Assembly: GCA_030248295.1 (NCBI GenBank)
Contig: JASANH010001609.1
Coordinates: forward strand, 32,954 to 96,953
Direction: 5' to 3'
Origin: Mesodorylaimus sp. YZB2_4
Taxonomy: Eukaryota; Nematoda; Enoplea; Dorylaimida; Dorylaimidae
Length of the DNA: 64,000 bases
Part shown: positions 1 through 12,590 of the stretch, piece by piece
Layout: each line of letters starts with the position of its first letter
Numbering within the stretch: the stretch's first letter is position 1
Notes under the pieces: model-generated
Told to the model about the DNA's origin: nothing
Database searches by the model: none
What the model saw: only the letters and a program-made list of their open reading frames with translations
Made by a program: the position numbers and the translations under genes

Positions 1-753
1 ACTGGTCCGATAGCATTCTTACATTACATATCGCATCTGTCCCTGCTCACATCATCCAAAACAAAAACTCAAAAATAATTCTGGCGTGACAGAAGTAGAG
101 TAAATTTTTAAAAAGCTCTAAATGAAGCTCGATAGTGATTGATAGAGAACAAATTGAAAAGCATTGTGGCCACTAGTATGTGAGACTAGTATCTTTTGCT
201 TGACCTTCGGTTTTGATCATGTAGTTGCCTCTGGACCTATCTCAGGGAATCCATCAATCCAGTAATTCTGCCTAAAACTTTTTGCTTGCCTGCCATATGG
301 CGGGTGATTTTGAGCGCAACTTGGTGCCTAACGACGATGGATATCTTCCAACATGCTCCTAATCGGATTCAAGTTAGGACTTCAAAGATGTCCGATCTGG
401 GGCCCACGAATAGGTGCAAGTGGGGTTTATAGTAGTCTGAAATGTGGCCTCTATACAGTTTTTCGATCCTCACTTTTAGAGCTCTCGCTGTGAGAGATAA
501 TTCTAATTCCCATGGAGCAATCAGAACGACGCCGGTTTCTTGTACGTTCACAATTGTCTTATAGAATTCACTTTGATACAGTATGCCATTCAACAAAAAT
601 GCATTATTACAGCAGCAGTGCATACCTTACACAGATGTGCTGACAAATATACATCAAATCGACAAGACCTCTACCCCGCCACTGGTCTACAGGTAGCAAC
701 TTCTATCGTTTGTACCAGTAGCGTATCCTCTCCAGTCTTCTAGTTTTCACACC
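1..753. other. no gene seen (3' flank of sugar transporter)
   Basis: Only short overlapping reading frames with no recognisable domain occur here. The stretch lies downstream of the sugar transporter on the minus strand and may hold its 3' UTR. I see no repeat, RNA gene or conserved motif. Confidence 0.4.
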
Positions 754-3207
754 CTAGCCTGAACGACTGAAGGATTGATAACTATTACGACTCCTATCAT
801 CTTCGTCCTCGCCCGTTTCTTCCAACAAGGAGGCCAGTTCGGGATGTCGTCCGTTGGCATCCTTTCCGTGATGCGGTGCCAATCCGAAACTCATACTGGC
901 GCTGGCCTTACGCTTTCGGAATTCTTTCACAATCTCGGCGATGGTTTTGTTTTTGGTTTCTGGCAAAAACATGGCCATACCCACAATCGACATGGATAAG
1001 ACGACAATGAATGGAAGAAAACTGAACTCGACACCAACAGCGCGTTGAAACGGGTAATAGCCCATGGAAACGACGAGGGCCCAGAACCATGCCACGAATG
1101 TCCTGAAATACAATAACCTAGCACATATTTTGCCTGACTAAGGTATCGCACGACAAACTATTCTGTGTCTGGCCTTGGCAGGATAGCCCAGAAGCAACAG
1201 GAAGAACCTTAACTTACCCAACAGCCACACCAAACGACCTGTATTCTTGCTCGTATAATTCCGTAGTGATGATCCAGGGGACTGATGACCCCACTCCGTA
1301 CACGCACATATAAGCAACCAAAGCACCGATGCTTCCATACGAGGCCCAGTAGAGGTCGTATCTGCTACGCAAAGTGATGAAAATAGTCAAAATGATCAAG
1401 AATGCGAGACAGCTGGATAATTGAAAGAGAGATAATTTACGACGACCAAGCTTCTCAATGAAATATGGAGACGGTAATGTGAAGACGAAGTAGCAAATGC
1501 CGATGGCCAATGTACTGATCTCGGCTACTTGTTGCGACAGTTCTGCCTGAAATAGAACAGGCATTCTTAGGTGGTCATACTGTTGTGGTAGCCTTTCCAG
1601 GCGAGCAGGACAAGTATACAGAAGGATGATAAAGCTTGATCTGCCTGGCCTCGTCTGGCCATGGTTTTTAAAATGTCTTAAAAAGCCGACGCGACAGGGT
1701 CATGCCGTTCCAGTGAATCTAGACAAGACAGTCAAAACTGGTTGGCTTGTTTTGCATTATCTACAGTTCAGTGCGGTGTGGTGCTGTAGATACTGAAGGT
1801 GAATGATAAACGAGGTGTCAACAACATCGATCAGGTGCCTCAGAGCGTGATACGCAATACAGACTAGTCAAACAGGCTGTCCCAATGGCCTAAAATGGTG
1901 CTTGTCTTACTGTAGGTGCATGTATATGTCTCCACTGTTTTGTCTTGTGGGCGATGAGTGAAATATGAATAAATGAAATTAAGGATTTGGTACCTACAGG
2001 TATCATAAAACCAGTTGAGGCAGGAGGCGGAGGCGGGCTTTATAAGGCTGTAATACGTCTCGGCTCGCATTACTGGAAGGAGTGATTGGTGGAGCTTTCA
2101 CACCATTCAAAAAAACCAAAGTCAGCCAGCAAAGTCTTCCGACTGGGCACGGCTCCGTGCGGGGCTTCGTCATTCCGTCATTGTTCAAACGTCTCACTAA
2201 TTGTAAGAGCCGAGCATTGGGGGCCAGAGGTATAATTTGCCTACTTGCCTAATTTCTGCAGAGATCTATCCCACCTGTACCATTTTCAAGCAGTCCTACC
2301 TTAGATAAAATGACCTTACCTGCACAAAAATGTTTGTCGAATATGAAAATACGGCAGCACAACCCGTGAATTGTTGAGCGGTCATCACGACGATGGAAAT
2401 CATCAGCGGGGTTCTCAATTCTCGTTTGTGAAAGAAGTCGCTCCAGTGATTATTATCTGACGGACTCGATTGGACAGCCGCTTCCACGATCAAGCCATCG
2501 AACATGGAATGATACTGGTCCTCGGACACTGTATAGAACTTGACAGCCTTCTTGGCACCTTCTCGATTGTGCTTGGTCATCAATAAATATCTGGGACTCT
2601 CTTCCGTAAATGGCAATACCAAAAGTAGCGCTGCTGCCGGAATGGCGGGGAAAGCGAATGCCAATGGCCACAACGATTCCGAACCAAGTACCTGCGGCAA
2701 CGTGATCAAGAGTGCGAACCAATCAGCAAATGCAACCACGATCTGATGCGCTGTCCCCGCTGCTCCACGTCTTTCGACTGGTGCTATCTCGGTCAGGAAC
2801 AAAGGTACCATACCAGTGGCTACTCCGTTACTGAAGCCTAACAATAGCCGTCCAATAATAAACATTTCGGGAGACCCGACGGCTTTACAAGACGCTTCCA
2901 AGCCTCCTCCAACCAACGTGACAAATCCATTAATGATCAGAGATCGTTTACGACCACAATTCTCGGCCAACACACGAGTCAACAGACTGCCGATAATGGC
3001 ACCGATACAAGCACATCCAACAGTGAACGACCAAAGGAATGTGAGAGTCGCTTGGCTAACAGGACTGCCATACCTCGTCGCATAGGTCTCATTCATCCAT
3101 CCTTCCACTATTCGTTGGGGAGTGTTGATCGCGCCAAAGCTATAGAATTGGAACGAAGCACCAGCCGTCACTACGGCGATTGTAATGATCAGTCTCCAAT
3201 TGTACAT
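754..3207 (-). CDS. SLC2/GLUT-type sugar transporter (MFS)
   Basis: Exons 2320-3207, 1218-1546 and 754-1102 (minus strand) join in phase with GT..AG ends to give about 521 aa. It is a 12-TM plasma-membrane facilitator of the sugar porter family. Visible signatures in order: TM1 near FGAINTPQ; GRKRS after TM2; GRLLLG and PLFLTEIAP...RRG around TM4-5; TEESPRYLL before the central loop; QQFTG in TM7; GRRKLS; VPWIITTELY and EQEYRS around TM10-11; and LPETKNKTI before the C-terminal tail. The start is set at the ATG giving MYNWRLI, as TM1 follows at once. An acceptor at about 3253 upstream stays open in frame, so a short N-terminal extension is possible. The usual QLSGINAV of TM7 reads QQFTGCAAV, so the sugar-contacting Asn is absent, as is the Asn expected in TM11. 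Substrate is therefore uncertain. Intron 1546-2320 is 773 bp. Confidence 0.9.
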
Positions 3208-3387
3208 TGCTGCGGAATTATGCCCACCAAAACCAGTCCTGTGGCCAGTTAGCTGAAACAGTGAATGCTGCACAGGAGGCACACCGTGCCGACTGAAATG
3301 AAAAGGTACTCCTTTGCACAAGAACCACAGAAAGACAGATACCCACAGCCATAGAGGGGAAAGGAAGTTAGGTACAGATAAAGGCAA

Positions 3388-5000
3388 TAAGAGAGGGCCT
3401 AATTATTCCCAAACAGGAAGTAAGACCATAGAGGACACCCATTGTATTCAAGGGGCCGTCTTACTTCGTCTCTCAATGATGTACCTTGAACCGATTAGAA
3501 ATGTACGGCGTCTGGGCCGGGGCGTGCCTAACTGCAGACACAGGCACACGCATACAGTCGCACTAGAGCCCGCTTTTGTTTCTGTTGACATTGGATAGGC
3601 TTACGCATATGCGACAGATAGGGACCCTTATCGTAAAGCATTTTGTGGGATCATCGTCACGGATAGGATGAGCAGTAGAGTGTCTGCAGATCATTATTTG
3701 AAAAATGGATAATGATGCTTGAGGCAACGTTCAATGAGGCAAATAGCAAACAACGGAATCAAACAAAACTAAAGTTTGTGCTATAGGGTAAAAGTACAGT
3801 ATTATAAAGGGGTTTCTATGGGCGGAAACATGTCAAGCATGACCAGAGATAGCGCTGCTTGATATGGCGGGGCCATGGATTTAAAGGGCCCCAGCCCCGA
3901 GGATGGAAGTAGGGGGAAGGCTAAAATGCTGGCCTGTATGTCCCTCTACGAAATCATTTTTATTAGGCACCAATACGGCCGAGACTGATAGTGATTTTGC
4001 TAGTGATAGCAATAAAAATGATAAGGAGGGGCAGAACTGAGGTACTGAGGTGGTTTCGCACTCCTGACGCATCCGGGTGCGACAATATGGTAGGGTGACA
4101 ATAGATCTATGGTATGCGGATATCTAGTTTTCTCTCACGCGCTCTGCCTGCCACTGTCGTGAGGGCGTGGTGTGTTGCTTTTGGGAGTAGACTGAAACAG
4201 ACGCCCCAAAACTTTGTTCCCGTTGTCTACTGTCGCTCCAGTGGTTAGTCAAGCAAAAGCGGAAGTCGTCTTCACTGCGAAGAAATCAACAACACTTATA
4301 TTTAAAATAAAGGGGAATCAAGTGAGGGCTATAGGATTTTAAAGGGGTCTGACCGGAGGGTTACAAGTAGAGGGGAGTACAAGTTATACCTTCACGTATG
4401 TACGTACCGGTATTAACTAGTTTGAGCAATAGCAGCTGCAGTGGCAGCAAACACTCTGCACACTCTTGCACCCCACAAAATTTTGCAGATATGTGATGAT
4501 TTGTTTTGTTAGCAGCGCCTGATAGCGGCAAGCGTGCATACAGGATTTCTGGTACATGCAGCCCAATCTCGGCTGACAAGCGGCATGTGAAAACGTGACT
4601 GTTTCGGTTGAACATATAAGACAGTAAACAGTAGAGTTATTTGGAGATGTCGAATACTTTTTTGACCGACTGAACCGCCGTCTGCACTTTTTTACTGATC
4701 GCGAGGGCCGAAAGGGGGTATGAGGGTAATTTGTCTACCTCCGTGTCAGGTCTTCACTCCTTGTGTGCAGGAATGGTCTGTGATTATCACAACTCATACT
4801 GTGCAATTTTTCAAAAAGACTCACCGTTGATATAAGTAGATTAGAACCTGTTTTAGTCGTCTGCTAGAGTGCGGTAACCTTCGATGGTGTAAGGGTTGAC
4901 AAGGCTTGACCAACGCTACGGTAGTGTAAAGATTGCTTCTGTATTCGGGTTGTGTGTCTGTGGTCTGCGCCTTTGGTCGCCAGGCAGTTGTCTCGTGAAC
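3388..5000. other. intergenic, no gene seen
   Basis: Region between the divergently transcribed transporter (-) and helicase (+). It should contain both promoters. No ORF with domain similarity and no repeat family member was recognised. Confidence 0.4.
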
Positions 5001-5082
5001 ATGGACAGTGAAGATATCGTTCTGAATTTAGCGTCTACGACAGGAAGCGAGAAACAATGTGAGGATTTCGGCAGGTTCAAAT
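5001..5082 (+). CDS. possible first coding exon of the DDX31-like helicase
   Basis: ATG at 5001 opens a short frame (MDSEDIVLNLAS...) running into a strong donor GTAAGT at 5083. The phase of that donor (one base left over) does not fit the acceptor at 5324/5325, which needs two. An alternative weaker donor after 5073 (GGCAG|GTTCAA) would fit. The true start of the helicase is therefore unresolved: either this exon or the ATG at 5314. Confidence 0.35.
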
Positions 5083-5313
5083 GTAAGTTCTGATACATAC
5101 GTCTTTCCTGTGCTGTGGGTTCTGAAACACCCTACTTATGTGCAACATATATACCGTACTGGCACACATCAGGAGTGTGTGCTGGTCTACCCACACTCGG
5201 TACTGTGAACTTTCATGTTACAGTACGGGGTTCTGCGGGTTCGATTTCTAGCGAAGTCCTACAGTCCTCTTCGATAGAGCTGTGCGTTTCAAATTTGTCC
5301 AATTAGCTGACTG

Positions 5314-8300
5314 ATGACAAATAGGTACTTCCGACTGGCCGTGAGTGAATTGACGAACGAGGGTAATGTGCCTGTCGCGTCAGGCACGCAATTAGGCCTT
5401 AATTCCCAAAAAAGGGCTTTCAATAAAAGTGCATATTTTTCGCTTCTAGCAAAAAAGAAACTTCTCCAGAAACCGGGACTTCGCGTCGCCAAGGCAAAGA
5501 AGCTGAAACTCCCTGCTAGACCAGTTGAATCTCCAGCGAAACTAAAACTTTCTGCAAATGTGACACGCAAAATTCCAGCAGAAACTAAACAGAAGCTTGT
5601 TCGAAAACAAAAGCCAGTCAAAATCGTTGGGGATCATCCGAAGCCATCATCTTCAAGAGCAGATGCCGTAATTAAACCGCCAAAAAGCGTACGTATCGGA
5701 GATGCGGCAACCAAGTCCAATGGAACAAGTACCGATATTGATAAGGAGCGTGCAGAAAATCGAAAGTTCAAGACTGGCTCAGGCATATCAAGCTCAAGTG
5801 GAAAAGTCAAAAAGGTGAAACTGGGACCCGAGAAAACGAACAAGATTGAAAAAGGAGTATCAAAAGAGAAGAGAACGTTGCTTGAGTCGAAGAAATCAGC
5901 AAAAGACGAAGTGTTCACTGGGGACTCATTCTCGTCGATTCCTGAGCTGAATCGGAAGCTGGTTAGTTTCTGTAGTTTAATTTTTTCGAACTCCTTTTCC
6001 GAATGATAAAAGTGTGTCAACTTATTTTTCAGGTGGATCGATTGGAACGAGACGACGGATTCGGTTTCGCTCGCATGACCGCTGTGCAGAAGTTGACTAT
6101 TCCGAAATTATTATCTGGAAGCGATTGTTTTGTAAAATCTCAAACAGGATCCGGTTTGTAGAGAGAGATTGTAGAGAAATTTTTCGTACCTTAGTTAGTC
6201 ATCGTTTTCAGGAAAAACGTTAGCTTACGCCGTGCCGTGTGTGCAAAAGCTGAGCGAAATGGAACCTCGAATAAAGCGACGAGATGGCCCTTATGCTATT
6301 GTGCTTACACCAACAAGAGAAGTAAGCTGCGTCATTTTTATCACGACACGAGATAAACCTAGTGTCTTGCTAAGTTCATCTCAGGGTTAGTGTTGATGTT
6401 TTGCCTCATCTCGAAACGCATTTGAGCGCGATCAAGGGTGAAGGGTCGTGGGGATTCAGCGGAGATCTTGCCTTCATCAGTGATTGCAATATGAGCTCGT
6501 GGCCTTGGCGCCTGCCGCTCTCTTTGGATGAGCGCTTACAAGGGAGCGTCGTGAGGTGGCAATGCGGACTTTCTATTAGGGGATGATCGCAAAATGTTCC
6601 TTGGTTGATTAGAGCGATTAAACCTTGCGTGCTAACACACAGGTGTCTTTCATCTGTTAAACGAACAAGTGCCGACTATCTGTCGTCATGGAGGTCCGCC
6701 TAATATTCAGTTCTTATGTTATACGGTCGCCGCCACCTGGCCAGTAGTCGCCAAGATTTTCCAAGAATGTGCTCTCCGGTACCAAAATACGTTTTGCGAG
6801 CATTCGCAGTTCAAGTCCGGACTGCCACCTCACGACGTTCGCTGTTAGCTGTGAGTGTTCGACTTGGGGCTCGGGAAAACTACTTCATGTAGTCCCCATC
6901 CTCCACCCTCGAGTGCACATACTGCGTTTGGGATGTGGTAAAACATGAGCACAGCCATATGTCTATGAGCAGAGGCTTAGCTACATGTCATGTCATCTCA
7001 TACTTTATACAGTTGGCGATTCAAACATACGAAGTATTTGAGAAACTATTGAAAGCCTTTATATGGATTGTCCCTGGCTACATCGCTGGAGGCGAGAAAC
7101 GAAAATCAGAGAAAGCCAGGTACAGTATTTCATACTTTGAAATATGCCGTGTTTTTTGAACAGTCTCTTCCATTTTAGGCTGCGTAAGGGCATTAATATT
7201 CTTGTTTGCACACCTGGACGGCTGACCGATCACCTAAGACAGACGTCATGCTTGTCACTGGAACGAGTACGATGGATGATATACGATGAAGCTGACAGGT
7301 TGGTTTCATTAGTTCTTGAGGAGCAAAGGACACCGTGCTTACTCAAAACTCCCTCGAATGTGCCCCCCCCCCCGCTCTAGACGGAAATCAATATTTTATG
7401 TGCCCAGGACAGACTTTTGAGTGAATATGGTAGATAGATCTGCGTCGAGGGCGTGAGAGAAAATGTGCTTTATTTCAGGCTTCTTGACGGTGGCTTCGAA
7501 CAGGACATACGATCGGTTATTGAGCGGTTACGCCAATCGAGTCAACCTACTTGCCAGTCTGTGTTGCTGTCAGCAACGCTCAACAAAAGTAAGGAACTTG
7601 GCTTATCCGGGCCTTTTTTCAAAGCTTACAGTATTTAAATTTAGGCGTGTCGCAGCTAGCTGATCTGGCTTTGACGGATCCTGTCTTTTTGTCACCAACG
7701 GCGAGAGATCATGGAACGGAAGTTGCATCAAAACGGTTTGAGGTTGATGAAGAGTTCGTTCTTCCTTCCTCGCTCAAGCAATCGTACGTTGTCACACCTG
7801 CTAAACAACGATTGCTGACTTTGATCGCATTGGTCTTCTCAAAATTCAAGGTACTGAGATAACTATTAGCTTGCTAAGTTCTAAAAACGTTTCTCTTTTT
7901 AGGTGGCTGACAAGGATCCTTGCAAGAAAATGTTGGTTTTCCTTGCCACGCAAGACGCTGTCGATTTTCATTATTACTTGCTGGACCATATCATCAACGG
8001 TCGAGCCAACAACCGTGACGAAGAAGTTGATCGAAGACGGAAGAAACATCGATTTGACAGCCAATCGGAGGACGAGGATGGACTCAGTTTCAGTGTCGAG
8101 ATGTATCGATTGCATGGAAATATGTCTCAGCAGGTACTTTTTCGGATATGCCGTGGTTAGGAGAGTACGGCACTATAATCTCTTTGTTTCAGGAGCGCAC
8201 GGCAGTTTACAAGGAATTCTCTGCTTCGAGCAAGGCGTTGCTTTTAGCCACGGTAAGGACAGCTAGCACGCTGCAATGCAGTCTTTGGTTGGGTGTGCAC

Positions 8301-9860
8301 ACTTAAGGCCGAAAAATTTAAAGTGTGGTCCAGGCGCGGGTTGAAAAATGGGCATTCTTGGCGTAATGGGTAAAACATCTGCTTTAAATGCAGGCGAGCA
8401 TCGGACTCGATTCTCACCTGTGTAAACGAGCTTGTATTCTTTGTTCCCATCCCACTCTGGATAGCCGCGTTTGTTACTCAAAGGCGAGCAAGGTGGCGGA
8501 ACGGAGACTCACCAGACTAGTCAGCTCCCATGCCAGTACTTTGGTTGGAGAACTTGGGCCACACGTGCTTTTTCTGAGCAGGCCCCAATAGACATGAGCG
8601 CATTAAGTGGGTAACCGTACCGAATATCTTTGCCTTTTCAGGACGTGGCTGCTCGTGGTCTGCACATCCCTCAACTCGATTGCATCGTTCAGTACAACAC
8701 GCCTGGTGTCGCGGCAGAATATGTACACCGAGTTGGCCGCACAGCTCGTATGGGTCGTACTGGTCAAGCAGTGCTTTTCTTGCTGCCATCAGAGGTCACC
8801 TATTTGGACGTTTTGCAAGAATATAAGATCCAGTGAGTATGGTCAAGCCCTCCCTCAACATTTTTGGTATCTATTCCTTTTCAGCATGCATGAAACACGG
8901 CAGAGCGAGTTCATGGATAGTTTGGCTAAGGAGGTCTCTTTACTAAGACTACATACTGTAGTTCTTACCAAATTTAACATTTTCTTGAAAATATTTGATT
9001 TAGGCTGGCGTGCAGCATCTGCCGGAAGCTCTTCATGAATTCCAACGATTATGCGAAGAGTTCGTCTACTCGAGGGAGGACGTGTACGAAATGGCTACTA
9101 AAGGTGAGTGTTCTTGGCGAGGGAGAGGTTGCTTGAGCCCAGCATAGAGCCAAACCAGCCCGAGCCAAAATGAAGGATTTTACCTTTAAAAATTCGAGAT
9201 GCCCGCATAGAATTTTTCATCACAAAACATCAGCCATATAAAATGATCGATCATAAAATCCCATGATTTTATCATAGCTCGTTTTAAAAAAAAAGCGAGT
9301 CTGGTCGGCCAACGCTGGGCTTGAGAGAAAAGACAGTCCACGAGGTTCTTGGAGGCGCTGGAGCTACACTGATGCTGTTCGGTGGGGCGGGAGGTGATTG
9401 GTTGGTTGGTTGCTCCTTCTACAACGCCCAAACGGCACCGGACATCCCGCGGGGCCAGTTCAGTAGTTCAGTACCTCATTGCCATAGCACATCGAATGCA
9501 CCTAACGATAAGCCTGTTTCAGCGTTTGTTTCTTTCGTTCGGGCATACACGACTTACCCGAGCCAACTGAAACCCATTTTCAATGTTCGATCCTTGCACC
9601 TCGGCCATTTGGCAAAATGTTTTGCACTAAGGGAGACCCCGAAGGAACTCGCATCATTTCGTCCTGGAGAAAAGAAATTTCTCCGATCAGACAACGGACC
9701 AACACGATTTCGCAGTAATTCCAGAAGAACGGGCTCGTTCGAGTCGACGAGACGATCGAGCCAAGGCAGGCACAAGGACAGGAAATCACAAGGTGATAGG
9801 AAAAGACCCGCCGACATGTCAGAATACGGGAGTGGCTTCGACTCAATATCATTTTCATAA
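5314..9860 (+). CDS. DDX31: DEAD-box RNA helicase, DDX31/Dbp7 type
   Basis: Exons 5314(or 5325)-5961, 6033-6153, 6212-6321, 7013-7119, 7179-7298, 7479-7588, 7645-7850, 7903-8133, 8193-8252, 8642-8832, 8885-8933, 9004-9103 and 9523-9860 join in phase. DDX31/Dbp7 proteins act in the nucleolus in 60S ribosome biogenesis. The roughly 215-residue N-terminus is lysine-rich. Helicase motifs follow in order: Q-motif MTAVQ, motif I SQTGSGKT (split by an intron), PTRE, AGGEKRK, TPGRL, DEADRLLDGGF, SATLN, then in the second RecA lobe [19 protein letters not shown] and [12 protein letters not shown]. The C-terminal exon carries FVRAYTTYP and [12 protein letters not shown] text ([19 protein letters not shown]), diagnostic of the DDX31 family, then an Arg/Ser-rich tail. 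The 691-bp and 389-bp introns hold SINE-like fragments. Start uncertain; family assignment firm. Confidence 0.9.
6322..7012 (+). other. expanded intron with a SINE tail fragment
   Basis: Intron of the helicase gene, 691 bp against 50-70 bp for most of its neighbours. About 6903-6965 resembles the 3' part of the SINE-A family: CCTCGAGTGC, then a GATGTGGTAAAACATGA tail. The rest shows no coding content. Confidence 0.45.
8338..8500 (+). repeat. tRNA-like SINE fragment in helicase intron
   Basis: Contains an A-box-like TGGCGTAATGGGTA, a stem-loop CTGC-TTTAAAT-GCAG in the place of an anticodon arm, and a B-box-like CGGACTCGATTCTC. Acceptor-stem pairing is poor and it sits inside an intron, so I read it as a tRNA-derived retroposon and not a functional tRNA. 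Confidence 0.45.
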
Positions 9861-10329
9861 GGCTCTCATTTGCAGTCACGAATTTGTTGTTGAAGAAATA
9901 AATTTAGAAGCAAAGCTTTTCCGACATAATTCATTACGTTCGTCACGAAATCGAATTCATTCGAACAACAAATACACCTCGAAAATCGATATCACTCGCT
10001 GCAATCATTGTCAAGTCTAACTCAATTCATAAACTTTCCCCCACTAACATACGACAACTAAATTTCATAAAATCTGGCACCTTGCCTGGGTACTTGCCGT
10101 CATTAATATTCGTCCAGTTTGTTTCCGTCTGGAACATCGAAAACACTAGAATGAACGACAAGCGGGAAAATCAGGGAAACTTACTCAGCCATTCTGGCGG
10201 GTAAGGACCCAAATCCGCTACCAACGGTGGCTGTCTGATGGCCTTGATATTGCAGAATGGTCGACGGCCTGGTTTCGTTCGGCAGCTCCTCGCCAGATTT
10301 TCCCATTCCGTGTTCCGCCCTCGCCATGG

Positions 10330-11676
10330 TCAAAGCACTGCTCCCATAGCCAGCCATGTCCTGCAACAAACAATTGACCAGGGCGAGTAAAGACCGGCAA
10401 GGATCTACTCACCTCCAAATGCGGCTGAACCCGCGCAAAAGTGCCACCAGGAAAACACGTGAAAATGCGTCATCTTACGAATCAGGCTTGCGAGAAATCA
10501 AGTTCAGAGGAACGCGCAACAATCGCTCATCGAGCAGAATTTCGAGCGATTCGTGCAACATTTTCATCAAATTGAAACTAGAGATGGGATTTAAAGCGGA
10601 CAGGAACGAGGGTTTGTTTACACTTACTAGAAGCGGAATGAGGCGGCCAAGGCGCAGCGAAGACTCTCGACAGAATCGTGGAAAAAGCATCGAATTCCTC
10701 GATCAAAATTGTGCTTATCTCGCTGCAGATATCCTCGAACGAAAGAGTCAATTTCCGATGGCAAACAAGCGCGCACTTTGTCCACTAATATCTTCGCCAA
10801 GTGCTCGGCCGGTTTGATACTGATATGGTACGGCATGTCTGAAATATGGGCGAAAAGAGAGCTCTCAGAAATACAAAAAGCCTTGATTTACTTACTGTGA
10901 GCTCTCTCGATCAGGTAGTTCAGGCATCCATTTGTTTCGGCCAACGTCGATTCCTTCGAACGAGGCAACGCGTTCGTCGAGTCCATGCTCCCGACGCCGA
11001 AGATGAAGCCTGGAGTCGGTGCCGTCATCGAGTTCAATGCACTCAGAATTTGCCCGAAATCGTTGTTAAAGCGGGCGAACGTCCGTCCGGCCACGGGTAG
11101 CATGTGGGTCGCGGCACTGTGGGCCTTGGCTTCCGCGTGAGTCCCGGCAATGGTGCTAAAAGTTGTAAGATAAAAGGGCAAAGTAGAAAAATTAACGCTT
11201 ACCCGGAGAAATAAAATTGTGATATACGCCCTGAATGCCATCGGCCAATGTGAAGGCCACTGCCCTCATCTCGCACGGATAATATTTTCCCAAGGCGTAT
11301 TCGAAATTAATCAACGTAAATTTGTGAGCTAAAATCAAATAAAGTCGACCTCGCATAATTGCAACAAGTCCCCATTCCCCGATTTCTAAGCTACAGTATG
11401 TTTTACGTGTATTTCAACCTCGGATAATGCAACTTTCCCTTAATTGCAACTCATTTTGGCCGGATCAGCTGCAATCATCAGAGGCCGGCTGTATATTCAC
11501 GGAGCCTCTGCAAAAGCAAAGATGCTAGTAACATGCACGCAATCACGTCCAAGGTGAGAATTAGGCGCCTACTTACAGCGAAGATCGTCGACAGACATGT
11601 CCGAGTAAAAGTCCATCGAAAAACGAGGCCTTTGAAGAGCCGAAACCAACGATTGCACCCGAGTCATCCGATCCAT
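10330..11676 (-). CDS. MAEL: Maelstrom-domain protein (piRNA pathway)
   Basis: Minus-strand exons about 11577-11676 (possibly extending to 11769), 11203-11328, 10896-11155, 10628-10838, 10479-10577 and a terminal exon ending at TGA 10330-10332, perhaps after a 12-bp microexon near 10400. Recognised by the Maelstrom-domain pattern: KFTLINFEYALGKYYPCEM, FTLADGIQGVYHNFISPG, then THMLPV, and late in the domain RCFFHDSVESLRCALA. That last segment matches the C-x2-H...C segment of animal MAEL. The acidic residue after PC, the His of THMLPV and the late Cys/His are the conserved metal-site-like positions. Maelstrom acts in transposon silencing in the germline of flies and mammals. No N-terminal HMG box was found. 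Oddity: the junction between exons 11203-11328 and 10896-11155 is one base out of phase, although both sides match MAEL in their own frames. Exact ends are uncertain. Confidence 0.7.
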
Positions 11677-11832
11677 CTGGACCTCGAAATATTCGGAAAA
11701 AAGACCCGAAAACAGAAAACGTGCGACAAACTCGCATGTCGGCCATTCAAATGGAGTGTAAAGTTGCAAACTAGCCTTGCAACTATCTACTTGCGTAACT
11801 TGAATTTTTTTGGCGCGAAATTCAAATGCTAG

Positions 11833-12380
11833 AGACCTGCTGATTAACTTACACTGGGCAGCAATCAGAACGTAACAACGGACGTTAATTTAGGATACTG
11901 TAGACAACGCACAGATATGATCAGAGGCATGATATTTGTGCTTGGCACCCCACGATGTCACTGACGATGATGTGGTAATAACATGCCAATCGTCCATGAT
12001 CACTCCAATAAAATGATACTCAGGTGCAGTGCGTCTTGCTGCACGCCGAAGTCACGAAACATTTGTTATCCGTCCCCTGAGTGATCCACTGCCGTTCAGG
12101 GGCATCCCCATATTAGACAGGCCGAGAGGTCGGGGTATATCCAAATAAACATATCGCCTCAGTTGCAAACATGGTTTTGCAATGTACCCAGAGGTGTATA
12201 TGGGCAGCAAGGGTGGCCTATGAGGAAGACAATGAGCTGATTGACATGTGGGATTCGCTGGTGACCCGACTAAAAGGACTAACAAAACGAGCTAGGTGTA
12301 TTTTGACACCGCAGGGTTTTCATGAGCAGTTTGTAAAGTTGTCTTTTATCGAGGTTTTGTATGCGATTCCAGGAGGATAA
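11833..12380. other. no gene recognised
   Basis: Short ORFs only. One plus-strand frame (12171-12380) ends just before a poly-A-rich block and could be the tail of a retroposed sequence, but has no recognisable domain. Confidence 0.3.
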
Positions 12381-12399
12381 AGTATAAGGGCTGAATTTA

Positions 12400-12590
12400 A
12401 TTTAAAAAAAAAAAAAAAAAAATTGAAATAGAAAATAAAAAATAAAAAAATAGAAAAAAATTGAAATAAAAAATAAAAAAATGAAAAAAATTGAAAAAAA
12501 AAAAAAAAAAAAAAATTGCAATAAAAAAATAAAAAATAAAAAAAAAATTTTGAAATGGAAAAAAAAAACAAAAAAACAAAAAACTTTGGT
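12400..12590 (+). repeat. A-rich low-complexity block
   Basis: Runs of A up to more than 20 bases broken by TTGAAAT and AATAAAA-like units. Phe-rich or Lys-rich ORFs read through it are artefacts of composition. The block resembles a degenerated or tandemly grown poly-A tail of a retroposon. Confidence 0.7.

Noticed and set aside
8338..8420. functional tRNA in helicase intron
   Set aside because: A- and B-box-like text is present but the acceptor stem does not pair and a SINE-like body follows.
11577..12000. N-terminal HMG box of Maelstrom
   Set aside because: No frame in the upstream 400 bp reads as an HMG box; many invertebrate relatives lack it, so none is claimed.
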